Assembly: GCA_003427395.1 (NCBI GenBank)
Contig: BFEA01000046.1
Span: 2,579,216 to 2,616,295 of the forward strand
DNA from: Chara braunii
Taxonomy: Eukaryota; Streptophyta; Charophyceae; Charales; Characeae
DNA length: 37,080 nt
Direction: 5' to 3'
Under the pieces are notes generated by a model. The model was not told the origin of the DNA. It ran no database searches and was given only the letters and a program-made list of their open reading frames with translations. The position numbers and the translations under genes were made by a program. Positions 9,799 through 20,436 of this stretch are shown one piece after another (position 1 is the stretch's first letter; the number at the start of each line of letters is the position of its first letter).

Positions 9799-9802
9799 AT
9801 AG

Positions 9803-10842
<1,040 letters not shown>

Positions 10843-11007
10843 TTAATTCCAATAGGACACTATGTGCGGTGCTGTTTCTATTAGCTCATCTCTAGTGAAC
10901 CAGCGATCTTCTGAGGGTTCTTGATAAGCAAGTCTAACTTTATATTGTCACTGGGGCCTACCCGTGCGTCCAGATCTATAAACATCTTCTAGAACGATGC
11001 GGTCTAC
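10843..11007 (-). pseudogene. Element B integrase tail, chromodomain-like
   Basis: A minus-strand frame from 11007 to a TAA at 10843-10845, with one internal TGA, reads VDRIVLEDVYRSGR, then QYKVRLAYQEPSEDRW, then ELIETAPHIVSYWN. The pattern fits the chromodomain plan: an opening V-x-R-I, a strand like Y-x-V-x-W-x-G-Y, an acidic turn with D-x-W, and a closing helix ending in I-V-x-x-W. In chromoviruses this domain tethers integration to modified histones. The frame has no ATG and is offset from the preceding integrase frame, so a frameshift near 11010-11040 must be assumed. The assignment is by pattern only. Confidence 0.5.
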
Positions 11008-11035
11008 GCAATAGTTGTATCCATATCAGGAGGAA

Positions 11036-12307
11036 TCATAGATCTTTGAGACGGAAACAGATCATTGCTGATGCAAGGGAGCAACATAAAGGCATGAAAC
11101 ACCGCGTGTGCAAATGTGCAGGAATTTCAACGACATAGGAAGGACCATCCACATCACCAATCACATCAAGAACCTGCCACGGTCCCCTATATGCAAGCAA
11201 TAACTTCTGCGAGATGTTCTCCTCTGGGAGAAATTCATTGGACTTCAGCCAAACCAAGTCTCCTACAGCAAACTGTGAAGCTTTGTGGTGCTTATTCGCT
11301 TGTTCAACTATTTGATGATGTGCCTTTTTTATATTTTCCCTCACTTTTCCTAATTCCTTCTCATATTGCACAGTGAATTCCCTGGTTCCTGGAGGAAGCC
11401 TTTGAACTTGATCATGGTTTTGTCAATCAACGTTGTGCGTGGATGCCATCCGAAACGCAGTTCAGTGGGCATCCTTGTTGTAGCTAGATGAACAGAGTTA
11501 TTGTAGGCACTAGCTACCTTAGGAAGATGCTCATCCCGGTCGATCTGATCCGGTCGAATATACATGCGCAACACTTGCTACAACACCTTGTACATTTGTC
11601 TGGTTTTTCCATTTGTCTCAGGATGTCTGCCTAAAGACATAGTCAGTTTGGATCCGTAAACATTCATGAGTTGTTGCCAGTGCTCGCCCGTAAATCATGT
11701 ATCCCTGTCACTTACAATTGTCAAGGGATACCCGTAGTCTTTCACCCAATGATTGAACAACTCCCGAATCACTAAGTTTGTCCTAGCTTCGGCAGGAAGT
11801 GGCACGAAAACAACAAACTTGCTAAACATGTCCACTATTACCATAACTTGGCTCTTTTCGTTTCTACTTTTAACCTTCGCGTCCATGAAGTCTATAGATA
11901 CAGAGTCTCCGGTACCTAATGGTATAGGCGGCAGTCTTAGTAAGCCAAGGGGAGGCTGTGTGGAATTCTTGTTCCTTTGACACACTTTGCAGCCTTGCAC
12001 ATAAACAATGAATTAATGCTTCATTCCTCTCCATGTGAAGGAACGCAAGAGGTTAGCATATTGAAGTGTCCCTCAGTATCGTGAACTTCCCCTAAGATTA
12101 AACTAAGAATCTTCTCGTTGTTCAGTATGCACAATCTGTCGTGCACGTCCGTCTTTTCAAACAACAGTCCTTGATCATCCTGTAAACCAAAACTTCATGT
12201 GGTGCCGTATGCACCTTGTTAATCAATTGACTGCAGATAGGATCACTAGCGTGAGCGGTTCTTATCCTTTCTCGTAATTCGACGTCAGCATCAAAATATG
12301 TCACCAC
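11036..12307 (-). pseudogene. Element B integrase, broken
   Basis: Minus-strand pieces in order are a pre-integrase segment (12307-12122), the zinc-finger end CKVCQRNK (near 11985), the core with SVSIDFMDA (first Asp kept) and VIVDMFSKF, and IVSDRDT (second Asp kept). After a stop comes GRHPETNGKTRQMYK, where the catalytic Glu expected after G-[QK]-T is Arg. The C-terminal region (11574-11036) includes ASAYNNSVHLAT, VGDLVWLKSNEF and the GPWQVLDV beta-strand block typical of gypsy integrase C-termini. At least three in-frame stops are present. The loss of Glu alone would abolish strand transfer. Confidence 0.86.
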
Positions 12308-12309
12308 GG

Positions 12310-12813
12310 CACCGAAAAAATCAGCACATCTACTTAACGCATCAGCAACAACATTTTACTTCCCCTTCACTGGCTTAAGTTCAAAGTCAAACTGGTCAAT
12401 CTCCTCAGCCCACCTTGTCAACTTAGGTGTCATCCGAGCTTGAGTCTTTAACCAGCAAGGTGTCTCATGGTCCGAATACTATTTGAAATGTCGTCCTATG
12501 AGGTCATACCGCCAATGATTTAAGGTTTCTCTAAGAGCGAACAACTCTCTTGCATACGTGGAAGTTGCGATCGTCTCACTAGGCAGTCTGCAAGACATAA
12601 ACTCGACAGGCCTATACCCATTACCGTCATTTTGTTGAAGTACAACACCAATTCCGTATTGACTTCGTCGGTTATAACTATAAATAGCAAAAAAAACATA
12701 TCAACTATCTTGAGGATTGGGTACTCTATCAAGCAGTTCTTTAGACACTTAAAGGTTGAGGTGCAGTCTTTGTCCCATTTCCAGACAGTTTCCTTCATCA
12801 AAAACCTACACAT
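12310..12813 (-). pseudogene. Element B RNase H region, heavily decayed
   Basis: The frame from 12813 begins with KETVWKWDKDCTSTF, matching the W-x-W-[TD]-x-x-C segment that precedes RNase H. It then degrades: the expected T-D-A-S segment reads VITDEVNTEL. Further down, minus-strand translation still shows scraps of the connection domain (near 12330-12480) between stops. It is more eroded than element A's RNase H. Confidence 0.7.
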
Positions 12814-14114
12814 ATAGCAGCTATTACAGTAAGTTTTCGTACGAACTTGCGGTAACAGTTGGTCAAACCAAGGAACGATCGTAGTTCAGTCGACGTATGC
12901 GATGCCGGTCTGTCTCTGATTGATGCGATCTTACTGTCCTCTGGTTTGATACCATCTCCATCTAGCACATGACCCAAGTAAAACACCTGGCGCTTAACCC
13001 ACTCACACTTTTTTAGGTTTAGCTTAAACTTAGCGTCGCGCAATTTGCTTAGCACTAAACGAAGGTGTTGTTGATGCTCGTCTAATGACTTGCTGAAAAT
13101 CAAAATATCATATAAATGTACAACGACAAACTTATCTATCCAATAAGGGAAGAATTCATTCATACATCGCTGAAAGGTAGCAAGGGCATTACTCAACCCA
13201 AACGACATGACCACAAACTCATAGTGGTCATATCGAGTCCTAAAGGTCGTCTTATGTTGATCCTCAGGGAGTACCTCAATCTGATGATAGCCTAATTTCA
13301 AGTCAATTTTTGTAAAATACTTACAACCCTGCACCCTATCCAAGAGGTCGTCTATCTGCGGCAATGGCTCAACATTCTTTATCGTAATTGCGTTGAGACC
13401 CCTATAATCTATACACATGCGTAGGTCGCCTTCTTTCTTTGGTACAAACAAGACCAATGCACCATATGGCAAGGAACTTGGCTTAATCCACCCTTTCTTT
13501 ATTTTCTCATCTAGTTGTTTGTACAGCTCATCGAGTTCCTTGGGAGACATCCGATAGATGGGGCCCTTGGGAATCCTGCTACCGGGTTCTATCTCTATCC
13601 GGGGTTTGGTCTCCCTCTCAATTACACCACTTGGGGCCTCTTCCATGTCAACAAACTTATCTAACAAGCTCTGCATATTAGGCGGTATTGACACTTCTTC
13701 CTTTTTGCCTTCACTAACCGGTCTCACATAGGAAACACATACTTGCTTAGCTAGGTCATGCTTCACCACGTGTTTGGCGAACGCAGGGGCACTCATACAG
13801 CAAAGGGACAAGTTATTCTCTGCGCGGGATGCATGATACAAACTTAATTTGTTTTTCCCGCCTGAGGAACTTGGCAGCCAACACTCGTGCTCACCCATCT
13901 TGATGCCTAGTATCATGTCAAAAGGAAGGTCGTCCTCCACTAAGAGTGTAAGGGAGTGCAAAACTTTATCCACCTTATCGCCTGCCTCTAACCATAAGTA
14001 TGCCTTGACCCCCTCAACATACTCACACACTATCATCTCTCTATTATCGACCAATTTACCGATGACCGGTTTCTCTAACTTCTTCACCTTCATTCCTAGG
14101 TGCACCTTATGCAA
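12798..14114 (-). pseudogene. Element B protease C-terminus and reverse transcriptase (longest open frame in window)
   Basis: The 438-codon minus-strand frame opens with the end of the protease (DLPFDMILGI, residues ~65-75). After a linker the RT runs from about residue 165 (IEIEPGSRIP, PIYRMSPKELDELY, GWIKPSSLPYGALVLF). It continues through CIDYRGLNAITIKN, FTKIDLKLGYHQI and FGLSNALATFQ to the catalytic box and FYLGHVLDGDGI. The catalytic box is VVVHLYDILIF instead of V-Y-L-D-D (codons at 13107-13118). Tyr-to-His and the first Asp to Tyr remove a metal ligand, so polymerase activity is excluded. The ATG is internal to the polyprotein, because the frame is open upstream after an in-frame TAA near 14118. 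Confidence 0.93.
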
Positions 14115-14120
14115 CCCTCT

Positions 14121-14354
14121 TTAACTAATATGATCGTGCAACCCATTGTTTACTAATGCGCCTATCTTTTCTCTACTTGCTTCTACGTTTGCTATTATTA
14201 GCTGCCCCTTCGACTTCTTCCTCATTTTCACCCAAGTGCGGCGACGAGTTATCAGCTCATCACCAATGCTTGCGAGGGAACCACCTAGAGAGGTCCTAAC
14301 ACAAGCAACCTCTGGACAACTAGCTAGGTGGGGCCTTGCATTAGTCTCTGCCAA
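14121..14354 (-). pseudogene. Element B protease N-terminus with mutated active site
   Basis: The minus-strand frame contains KGQLIIANVEASREKIGALVNN split across its second half, ending GLHDHIS. The position normally holding D-[ST]-G-A is N-N-G-L, so the catalytic Asp is Asn (AAC). An in-frame TAA then separates it from the frame starting at 14114, with no frameshift. Confidence 0.78.
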
Positions 14355-14479
14355 TGGGACTTTCGGACATGAGGGTGCCTATTTAACACGCGCTTCCATC
14401 TTCATGTCTATGTCTGAGGTCCCCGTAGAAGCAACTACAACCTCTACTGGTTGTTCCCTTTTGGGTACCTATATTCAGG

Positions 14480-16385
14480 AGAGAAGGGAATGATGTGGTC
14501 GGGGTCACCACACTTAAAGCACTGGTTGGCTTGTAACCGTGCTTCCCAGACTTTCTCATCTATACCCACTTATTCCCAAGGTTTGCCCTCATCTATCCCT
14601 AGGTTTGCTGGGTATGGTCGCCAACTCCTACCTCTACCTTTGCCCCCTATGAATGGAGAACTTATATCACCTTGCGAAGGACTATTACCCCTACCTCTCA
14701 CATAGTAGTTTCCTTCACCACTACCCCTCTGGGCAGCGGGTCCTCGACCTCCACCTCTACCTCGCCCTCCTCTACCCCGACCTCTTTCTTGACGACCTCC
14801 CCCACGGGCTGCAACTGCCACATCGGGCCCTCCCCGGGCTACTAGGTCGTTGTTACCTTCTTCTAAACCATAGTCTATCTGATCATATGATAAAGATTGT
14901 ACACCTCCTTCCTCGAAGGTGACCAACCGATTATCCTTTCCCTCTATACAAACCTGATATAGTTCTATTCTTCCATTTTTTACCAATCTGCAGGTAATTC
15001 CAATAATAGCAATAATTTGCCTCTTGCAGGTACTCGACATGGTCTACAACTATCTTGCTGAATTTTTCGTAAGTCATCCCCTCTTCCTTAGTTCAGGGAT
15101 ATAACTCGGTCTTAAGGGGTTCTGGCAGCGCTCTAGCGAAGTTATTCAATATTTGGGTGGGGTTCAGTCCGTGGTCAGGACATTGCAGCAGCTCGTCCAT
15201 CGTGGCCTTGAGTGCTGAAGCACTCTTCCACTTGCAGTTACTTATGTTAAGGATGAGGTGCTCGGTACAACGAGCTAAATTCTTGTCCTCAGAGCGGTCC
15301 TTTAGGGCCTTGAAGAAATCCTCAATCCTAGTCCGTTGTGAGTATTGCACCATGGAGGTGCAACCTGGCTCTTTTACTAGCAAAATGGCAAAGCTAGTTG
15401 CGTCTCTCCCTAGGCATGAACTTGTCATTAGTACGCAGCCCCAATACGGAATCAATTGTGCATACATGTAAATACCCATTGCTGCCTCCCAAGGAAAGAT
15501 GGTCTCCTCCCTCTTCCCGGTATACGTTCAAGGGACCTTTACCTTCATCTTCTCTCATTGCTCTTCTCCCTCAAACTTGTCTCTTTCACCTTTCTTTCCA
15601 TCTTCCCTCTTAGGACCCTTTCCTTTCTTGTCACCGCCACCATCATCTCCACTGTCACCTCCACCACGGCCACCTCCTAAGGCTACAAATGCGATGGTGT
15701 TTGACAATTTCTGGGTGAAGTGTTCGTCTAACTGATGGGCGTAATCAACGATCCTCTTATCAATCATGTGGGAAGAGGCACTAAGGAATTAGTCCATGTA
15801 TCCTGGAATTCCTTTTGATGTCGCTCAAGTTTCCCTACGGATTTCTGCAATGCAACAAGTTCCTGGTGGTGTGCAACAGTGTGTCAAAGATGATGCCAAG
15901 TTTTCTCTTTTTCCCCTTCTTCCCTCTATTTTTTCTTTTCATCATCTATATATATATTTTTACAAAGCAATTGTTGATCAACGATGCTGCGCCTTTCCTC
16001 CAGTAACAAAACTCTCTCCTCATCATCAACAGCAGATGTCGTCTTAATTGTAAACACATTTTTTCCTTGCTCTGTTGCTTTCGGCATCTCTGTATGGAAC
16101 CCAAATATTGCCACGAAAGTTTATTTCCTCCACTTGTTGGAGCCTTATCTCTTCGGCATGGCTACTCTCTGCCACCTTCTCCCCTTCTTGTCTAATGTTC
16201 TCCTCTCCAATGCTCCTTCATCTTCCTCTTCTTCCAATTCCCTTTTTAACTCTTCCTCCTTTCTCATCTCCTTTTCAATTTTCTATTTCGCTTCCACCTT
16301 CTTTCTCTCTTGCTCCAATTTTTCTTTTTTCTTTTTTGTTTCTATGTTGCTCCAATTTTTCTTTCACTTCCTTTCACCAAAATCT
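14480..16385 (-). pseudogene. Element B gag, broken
   Basis: On the minus strand the region starts with Lys/Glu-rich coiled-coil-like sequence (for example EKEMRKEEELKRELEEEE near 16270). Around 15800-15860 comes LVALQKSVGKLERHQ, again helical. A Gly/Asp/Lys-rich stretch (15700-15560) and a capsid-like helical region follow (15370-15100; DFFKALKDRSEDKNLA, ATMDELLQCPDHGLNP). The next part (15040-14570) has a long Arg-Gly-rich RNA-binding-like segment near 14800. The zinc knuckle at 14480-14521 reads CFKCGDPDHIIPFS, with Ser in place of the last Cys. Pieces are in different frames with several stops. The upstream limit is approximate. Confidence 0.72.
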
Positions 16386-18740
16386 AAAGTAAGCCCCGAA
16401 GCACGGATCTTAGCTGATAAAAAAAAACGGGGTCCATGTTTTTTTTTTCTGGAGACTAAATGCATGCATCTTTCGAAATTACCCCTGTCTTAGTTCAAAT
16501 AAATCCTTTGCGCAAATGGTTAGTGACCGCGCAGAGAAATCCACGAAACAATTAGGAATTTCGGTTGGTGGCATTCAAATTGTCTTCGTGTTTAACCACA
16601 CGCAGCGATTTTTTAATTTTTGCATGTTGCGTAAGCTCAGTTCCCGCTCTGCACGTGCGCGCCATCTTTCTGTCCTGCTCAGCGCTCCTTCGTGCATATC
16701 CCTTTGTCTTCTCCCGACACTCCGCTCAATCCTCCTCTCACCCTTCGGGGCAATCAATTGGTCGTTAGTTGGGATGGTCAGATCAATACCACAAAAACGA
16801 ACTTTCGCACGTGGCTTTGACGACCACCCCAATTGAACGAGAGATGCGAATCACCCCGCCTCCTTCGATCCTTCTGGAACCTCCTTTCTTCTTTTGTCCT
16901 GCTCATTTACACCCCTTACTTCTCGCACCACATGCTGGCACCTCGCCACCTTTCTCGCTATAAATTCCCGCAGCCCCTTCCTCTCCTCCTTTGTGATCTT
17001 GGTTGCAATGTTGCACGAGGTATGCGCGAAGACCACGACGACACATGCCCAAGTGATGGGCACAATGACGATGTGAGGTGGGATTAGCCGTAGACTTGGG
17101 ATAAGGCAGTCAAAGGGACTCAGCGCTGGTGGAGATAGCCAGTTGTAGGGCCTTGTGGCTACAGTTGGTTAACGTTCGGGTTGGTTGGTGGTCACGCCTA
17201 AAGAAGGCCGACTTTGTGGAAGTTTGAATTGTGGGGGACCAACTCTTTTCTCCATTGCTGTTTTGTCCAAGTGTTGTGTGTGCAGTGGACTACGTCTGGA
17301 TACTCTGTCGCATACATGATGTTGTTTATGAGGATTTATGGATGTGAAATGCTTCGTTGTCCAAGATGTATGGATGTGGAATGTTGTCACGGGTGTAAGC
17401 CGCATGTAGGTGAGACCCTGGAGGGTGCAGGGGTACCAAACGTCTGCCTGTATGAATGAGTGTATTGATTTCCCCTCGTTTTACCCGACCCTTGCCACTG
17501 CTTTGTGCTATGCGTGCGAACGGAGAATCGTCGCTAACTTTTCCCTTAAGTGGGATTTGTATGCACTTGAGATTTACTACGTTAAATTTGAGGGTGGGTA
17601 ACTGCCCGTGCTCGAACCTCTCGTCGATCCGCCACAACACCCTTCCACCCTTCCCGATCGCAGACGACGACAATGTGTACTGCGATGTGGATGTATGGAG
17701 CACATTGTTGCAGACCGACCGGGTTCATTTATACAACCCGTCCAAGGCTTTCCACGTAGGGGGGAGTGGGTTTGATCTGATTGATCGGTTTTCCTCCCCG
17801 CCCTTGATCTTGCCTTAAACAGATTTGACGATGCTGCCTTGGTCAGTGGCCCTCGCCACATAGAGGCCCCAATTCAACTGTCGTTGGTGTCGGCAGGGAG
17901 ACTCGTGCTCCTAGCGGAGGCTGCTGTTGGGGTAAGAAGGTTGGGCTCTGTTCCCATAACTCTCCCGCAGTGCAAGCGCCCTACCGGCGAGCTTCCGAAC
18001 CTGGGTTTCCCCAACCCCGCCCCAATCGGACGACCCTCCTACCAGACCTCGCGGACATGATGAATCTGCCTCGGAAGCCTAGATGGTCCTTGACAAACGG
18101 TAGATTCTGCGTCTTCCTTTTTCTTTTTTCCTATTGTCAGCCCACGACCGAGTAGCGCATCCCTTCTTAGCCCACGGCGGAGTGGGATTTTGTTTATACC
18201 CCGCACGCCGGCCGTGTTTACCCTTCGGATTCGTTTGTGTTCCCTTTTGAGCCCCTCTGTTGATTTTAATTTTGAATAGCCTTGGAATGAAGCGAGCATT
18301 CCCCCGTTCCGTCCGGGTGATTCAACCCTTGCCTAAAATCCTCGGCCACACCCCCGATTACTTTGATCGGGCGCCCCGCGGTACGAAACGTCGCACGGGA
18401 TGTGAGGTTGCGCATCACAATGTCCGCTACTAAGCGAGGTGTGTCTCTCTCCTCATGCTTGCCCTCCAAGCGTCAACCGCCCAGGCCCCGTTAAGTAAGC
18501 GTGAGACCGCATGCTGAATAGCGCTGGCTTGGAGCATGCGAGGCACTGCCCGAACCGTTTCAGGTCCCCCTCCTCCTGGTGGAAATTTGGAAGCTGGATT
18601 TTCTTTTATTTCATTTTTATCTTCACAACATGGAATTTCCTACTCCTCACCGGATTTCTCACTTCTGAATCTCGAGAGCACTCCCAATTTCTTTTCGGGA
18701 TTGGGGAGAGCATACTCACACTACCGTCTTAACCTGAAAA
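16386..18740. other. 2.35 kb of unrecognised low-copy sequence
   Basis: No transposon end, RNA gene or protein family was recognised here. Open frames of 60-125 codons exist on both strands (for example 17326-17703 minus and 17456-17818 plus, antisense to each other). None has domain features, and composition does not pick one strand. It may contain the 5' LTR of element B or genuine unique sequence. There is a short direct repeat, agcccacg(a/g)(c/g)(c/g)gagt, at about 18138 and 18169. Confidence 0.4.
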
Positions 18741-18749
18741 CAAGGTGCA

Positions 18750-18842
18750 TACCTTGTATACTAATACAAGGTAGGGGGTACCTTGTATCCGAATACAAGG
18801 TATGGGGTACCTTCTATCCGAATACAAGGTACGTACCTTGAA
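18750..18842. repeat. Three tandem 29-bp units, each a 10-bp-stem palindrome
   Basis: TACCTTGTAT plus a 4-nt loop plus ATACAAGGTA starts at 18750, 18779 and 18808, exactly 29 bp apart. The third unit has one change (TACCTTCTAT). The spacer is G-rich (ggggg, tgggg). A fourth half-unit, gtaccttga, follows at 18833. Each unit can form a perfect or near-perfect hairpin. No gene is visible beside it. Confidence 0.9.
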
Positions 18843-19039
18843 GAACGCAATTTAGGGTGCAACTTCCCCTTTTTTTTTTAACGCTAGTTCTTGCCCAACC
18901 AGTTCAATTTCCTATCGAATCTGGACAGGTTGGCCTTTCAGGCCTTAAAGTTTTTTATTTTCATTATAGTATTATTACAAGAACCCTGTAGCAGCCACAT
19001 CCATGCTCAAGCCTCCAACGAGGGAACATGTGGGAGCTG

Positions 19040-19165
19040 CACCCACCAGCAGGTGGGCGATACCGGCCGGTCAGCCGGTAGTATCAGGATCGGGCTTCTT
19101 CGATGGGCCAGTCACTCTGCAAGTGGCATTCAGGAGGTCTTGGGTGCAATCCCCATCGCCCTCAT
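19040..19165 (+). other. Possible tRNA-derived repeat fragment
   Basis: The piece accggccggtcagccggtag followed by tatcagg closely matches accgggacagccggtag then catcagg at 28305-28330, so it is repetitive. A weak A-box-like tagtatcagga and B-box-like ggtgcaatcccc (near 19142) are spaced as in a tRNA gene. Both boxes are degenerate. Confidence 0.3.
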
Positions 19166-19600
19166 GTACCCTCCTGGGCAAGCTTGGTGCCCGCCACCTA
19201 GAGATATGTCATTGGTCCCCCCGAGTGGCATTGAGCAGAGACTGATGATGTCCATAGGGGGAGGGTGCAACTTTCCTAAGGCGAGGGGGAGGGTATATAA
19301 AACAAAATATAGTAAATATTAGTAATCATATAAGAGGGGACCCCACACCTGTGTCCTTGTAAGTAGGCCTGATGGGGATGCTGGACCCCATTTCCAGCAG
19401 GTGTAGCTTCCCAACCACTACACCTGGGAGGGCCCTCCCATTGAGGTTGCTCATATCATATCCATACCTCGGCCTCTGCTGCTGGTCGTGTACACCAAAA
19501 AAGAACCAAAAAAAAAAAAAACAGAATATATCAAATGAGGCACACCTGGAATACAGCATATTCGAAAGTACCTTCTATTCAAAAATCTGACAGCAATTTC

Positions 19601-19739
19601 TCAGACCCCTTTTTTATTTGTATTTTTTCCCTTTTTTTGGATCGCTTCTCGATTTATGTGTGTCATCCTTGCGCAGGGGCCATGCTAATGTTCTCTTTAT
19701 GGTTCCAATTTTAACGCAGATCCCGAAGGATCAGAACCC
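19601..19739 (-). pseudogene. U6 snRNA retrocopy 1, nearly full length
   Basis: The minus strand from about 19732 to 19640 follows U6 snRNA almost throughout. Visible are the 5' stem-loop (CCTTCGGGATC), AAAATTGGAAC, a changed ACAGAGA box (ataaagagaa), ATTAGCATGGCCCCTG and CGCAAGGATGACAC. AAATCGAGAA closes the match. The T-run terminator is replaced by an A-rich tail (AAAAAAAGGGAAAAAA and further). Flanks TCAGACCCC (19601-19609) and TCAGAACCC (19731-19739) agree at 8 of 9 bases, a likely target duplication. This is a retroposed pseudogene. The mutated ACAGAGA box also argues against function, and I see no snRNA promoter upstream. Confidence 0.88.
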
Positions 19740-19770
19740 ATTTTTCGGAGGTAACTTGCATTCAAGGTAC

Positions 19771-20136
19771 TTAGGGCCTCATCCCACCTTAAGTTACTTA
19801 CGGTAAGTAAATTATCAATTTTCGGTGTACCCCACCTTATTATTATCAATTTTCGGTGTATCCCACCTTATTGCTTGAACCCCAGAGGGATGTGGAAACA
19901 GTCATGGACGTGGCATTCATGGAGTGAACGTCGGGAGCTCTATTTTGCCGTTTTCGGAACATCGGGAGCTTTGTTTTGCCGTTTTCGAAAAAGGACCGGG
20001 GCTGTACCCTGTTCCCAAAAAGAGTAACAGGACCATGGAGTACCAAATTTCTTTTACGGGCGGATTGCTGCGGCACCTTCTTTTTCGTTTCTTTTTCACT
20101 TTTACTTACCGTAAGTACGGTGGGATAAGGGCCTTA
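19771..20136. mobile_element. PIF/Harbinger-like miniature inverted-repeat element, 360 bp
   Basis: The left end GGGCCTCATCCCACC (19774) and the right end read in reverse, GGCCCTTATCCCACC (to 20133), are inverted repeats. They continue inward to the shared block ACTTACGGTAAGTAAA. TTA flanks both sides (19771-19773, 20134-20136), the TNA duplication typical of PIF/Harbinger. Inside are a tandem pair of atcaattttcggtgta with c/tcccacctta (19818, 19848) and another of gggagct followed by ttttgccgttttcg (19933, 19967). There is no coding capacity. Confidence 0.82.
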
Positions 20137-20146
20137 CCTTGTTTTC

Positions 20147-20267
20147 GGGTTTTAACCCGGTAGCACTTTCCTAAATGTATCTGTCAGCAGTTAGGGCTGG
20201 ACGTGGATGAATCTGGCCATAATCACGTCCAGGCCTAAGCATGAAAAGTCCCAGCGAGAGTATGCCC
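20147..20267. mobile_element. M1 miniature element, copy with decayed left end
   Basis: The right end GAGAGTATGCCC at 20267 and the interior (tagcactttcctaaatgtat, aatcacgtccagg) match the intact M1 copy at 27065-27184. The left end retains GGG and TAGCACTTTCC but the middle of the repeat has changed. Length is 121 bp against 120 in intact copies. It lies 11 bp from the preceding Harbinger-like element. Confidence 0.7.
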
Positions 20268-20436
20268 TTTTGCCTTTACCTCGGGCCTCCCTCAACTACC
20301 CAGCATTTCGGACGACCAAACATTTTGAATGTACCCGGACAACAGAGAGGCCTAGATACATTTGCCAATTGAAACGTGTGCAGCGACGCGGCCCCTTATT
20401 ATCTTGCTTTTTCTTTTCTTTCCCTTTTCTTTCCTT

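Larger units (their letters stand above)
1236..9802 (-). mobile_element. Ty3/gypsy LTR retrotransposon A, defective
   Basis: A near full-length minus-strand element spans 1241-9798. The 3' LTR begins TGCAAGG at 1241 and the 5' LTR begins TGCAAGG at 8789 (plus-strand reading). The outer edge of the 5' LTR is CTAGCA at 9793-9798. Flanks are AATAG (1236-1240) and ATAG (9799-9802; the last LTR base A makes it AATAG), a 4-5 bp target duplication. Internal order on the minus strand is PBS, leader, gag, zinc knuckle, protease, RT, RNase H, integrase, as in Ty3/gypsy elements. Many in-frame stops, an ~0.86 kb insertion in RT, a poly(T) insertion in integrase and a deletion at the integrase/3' LTR junction make it non-autonomous. 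The LTRs differ at roughly one base in eight by eye, so the insertion is old. Confidence 0.88.
10843..16385 (-). mobile_element. Ty3/gypsy retrotransposon B, defective, LTRs not found
   Basis: A second minus-strand element of a different lineage from A has gag (16385 to 14480), protease (14354 to about 13880), RT (about 13680 to 12800), RNase H (to about 12310), integrase (12307 to 11050) and a chromodomain-like tail ending at 10843. Independent lesions hit most catalytic sites: protease Asp to Asn, RT box YLDD to HLYD, integrase Glu to Arg, and the zinc knuckle's last Cys to Ser. It is not nested in A; A's target duplication closes at 9802. LTRs should lie outside this span but none were identified. 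Confidence 0.85.

Noticed and set aside
18750-18842. CRISPR-like array (29-bp period)
   Set aside because: There are no unique spacers, only 5-nt linkers between palindromes, in a eukaryotic context with no cas genes.
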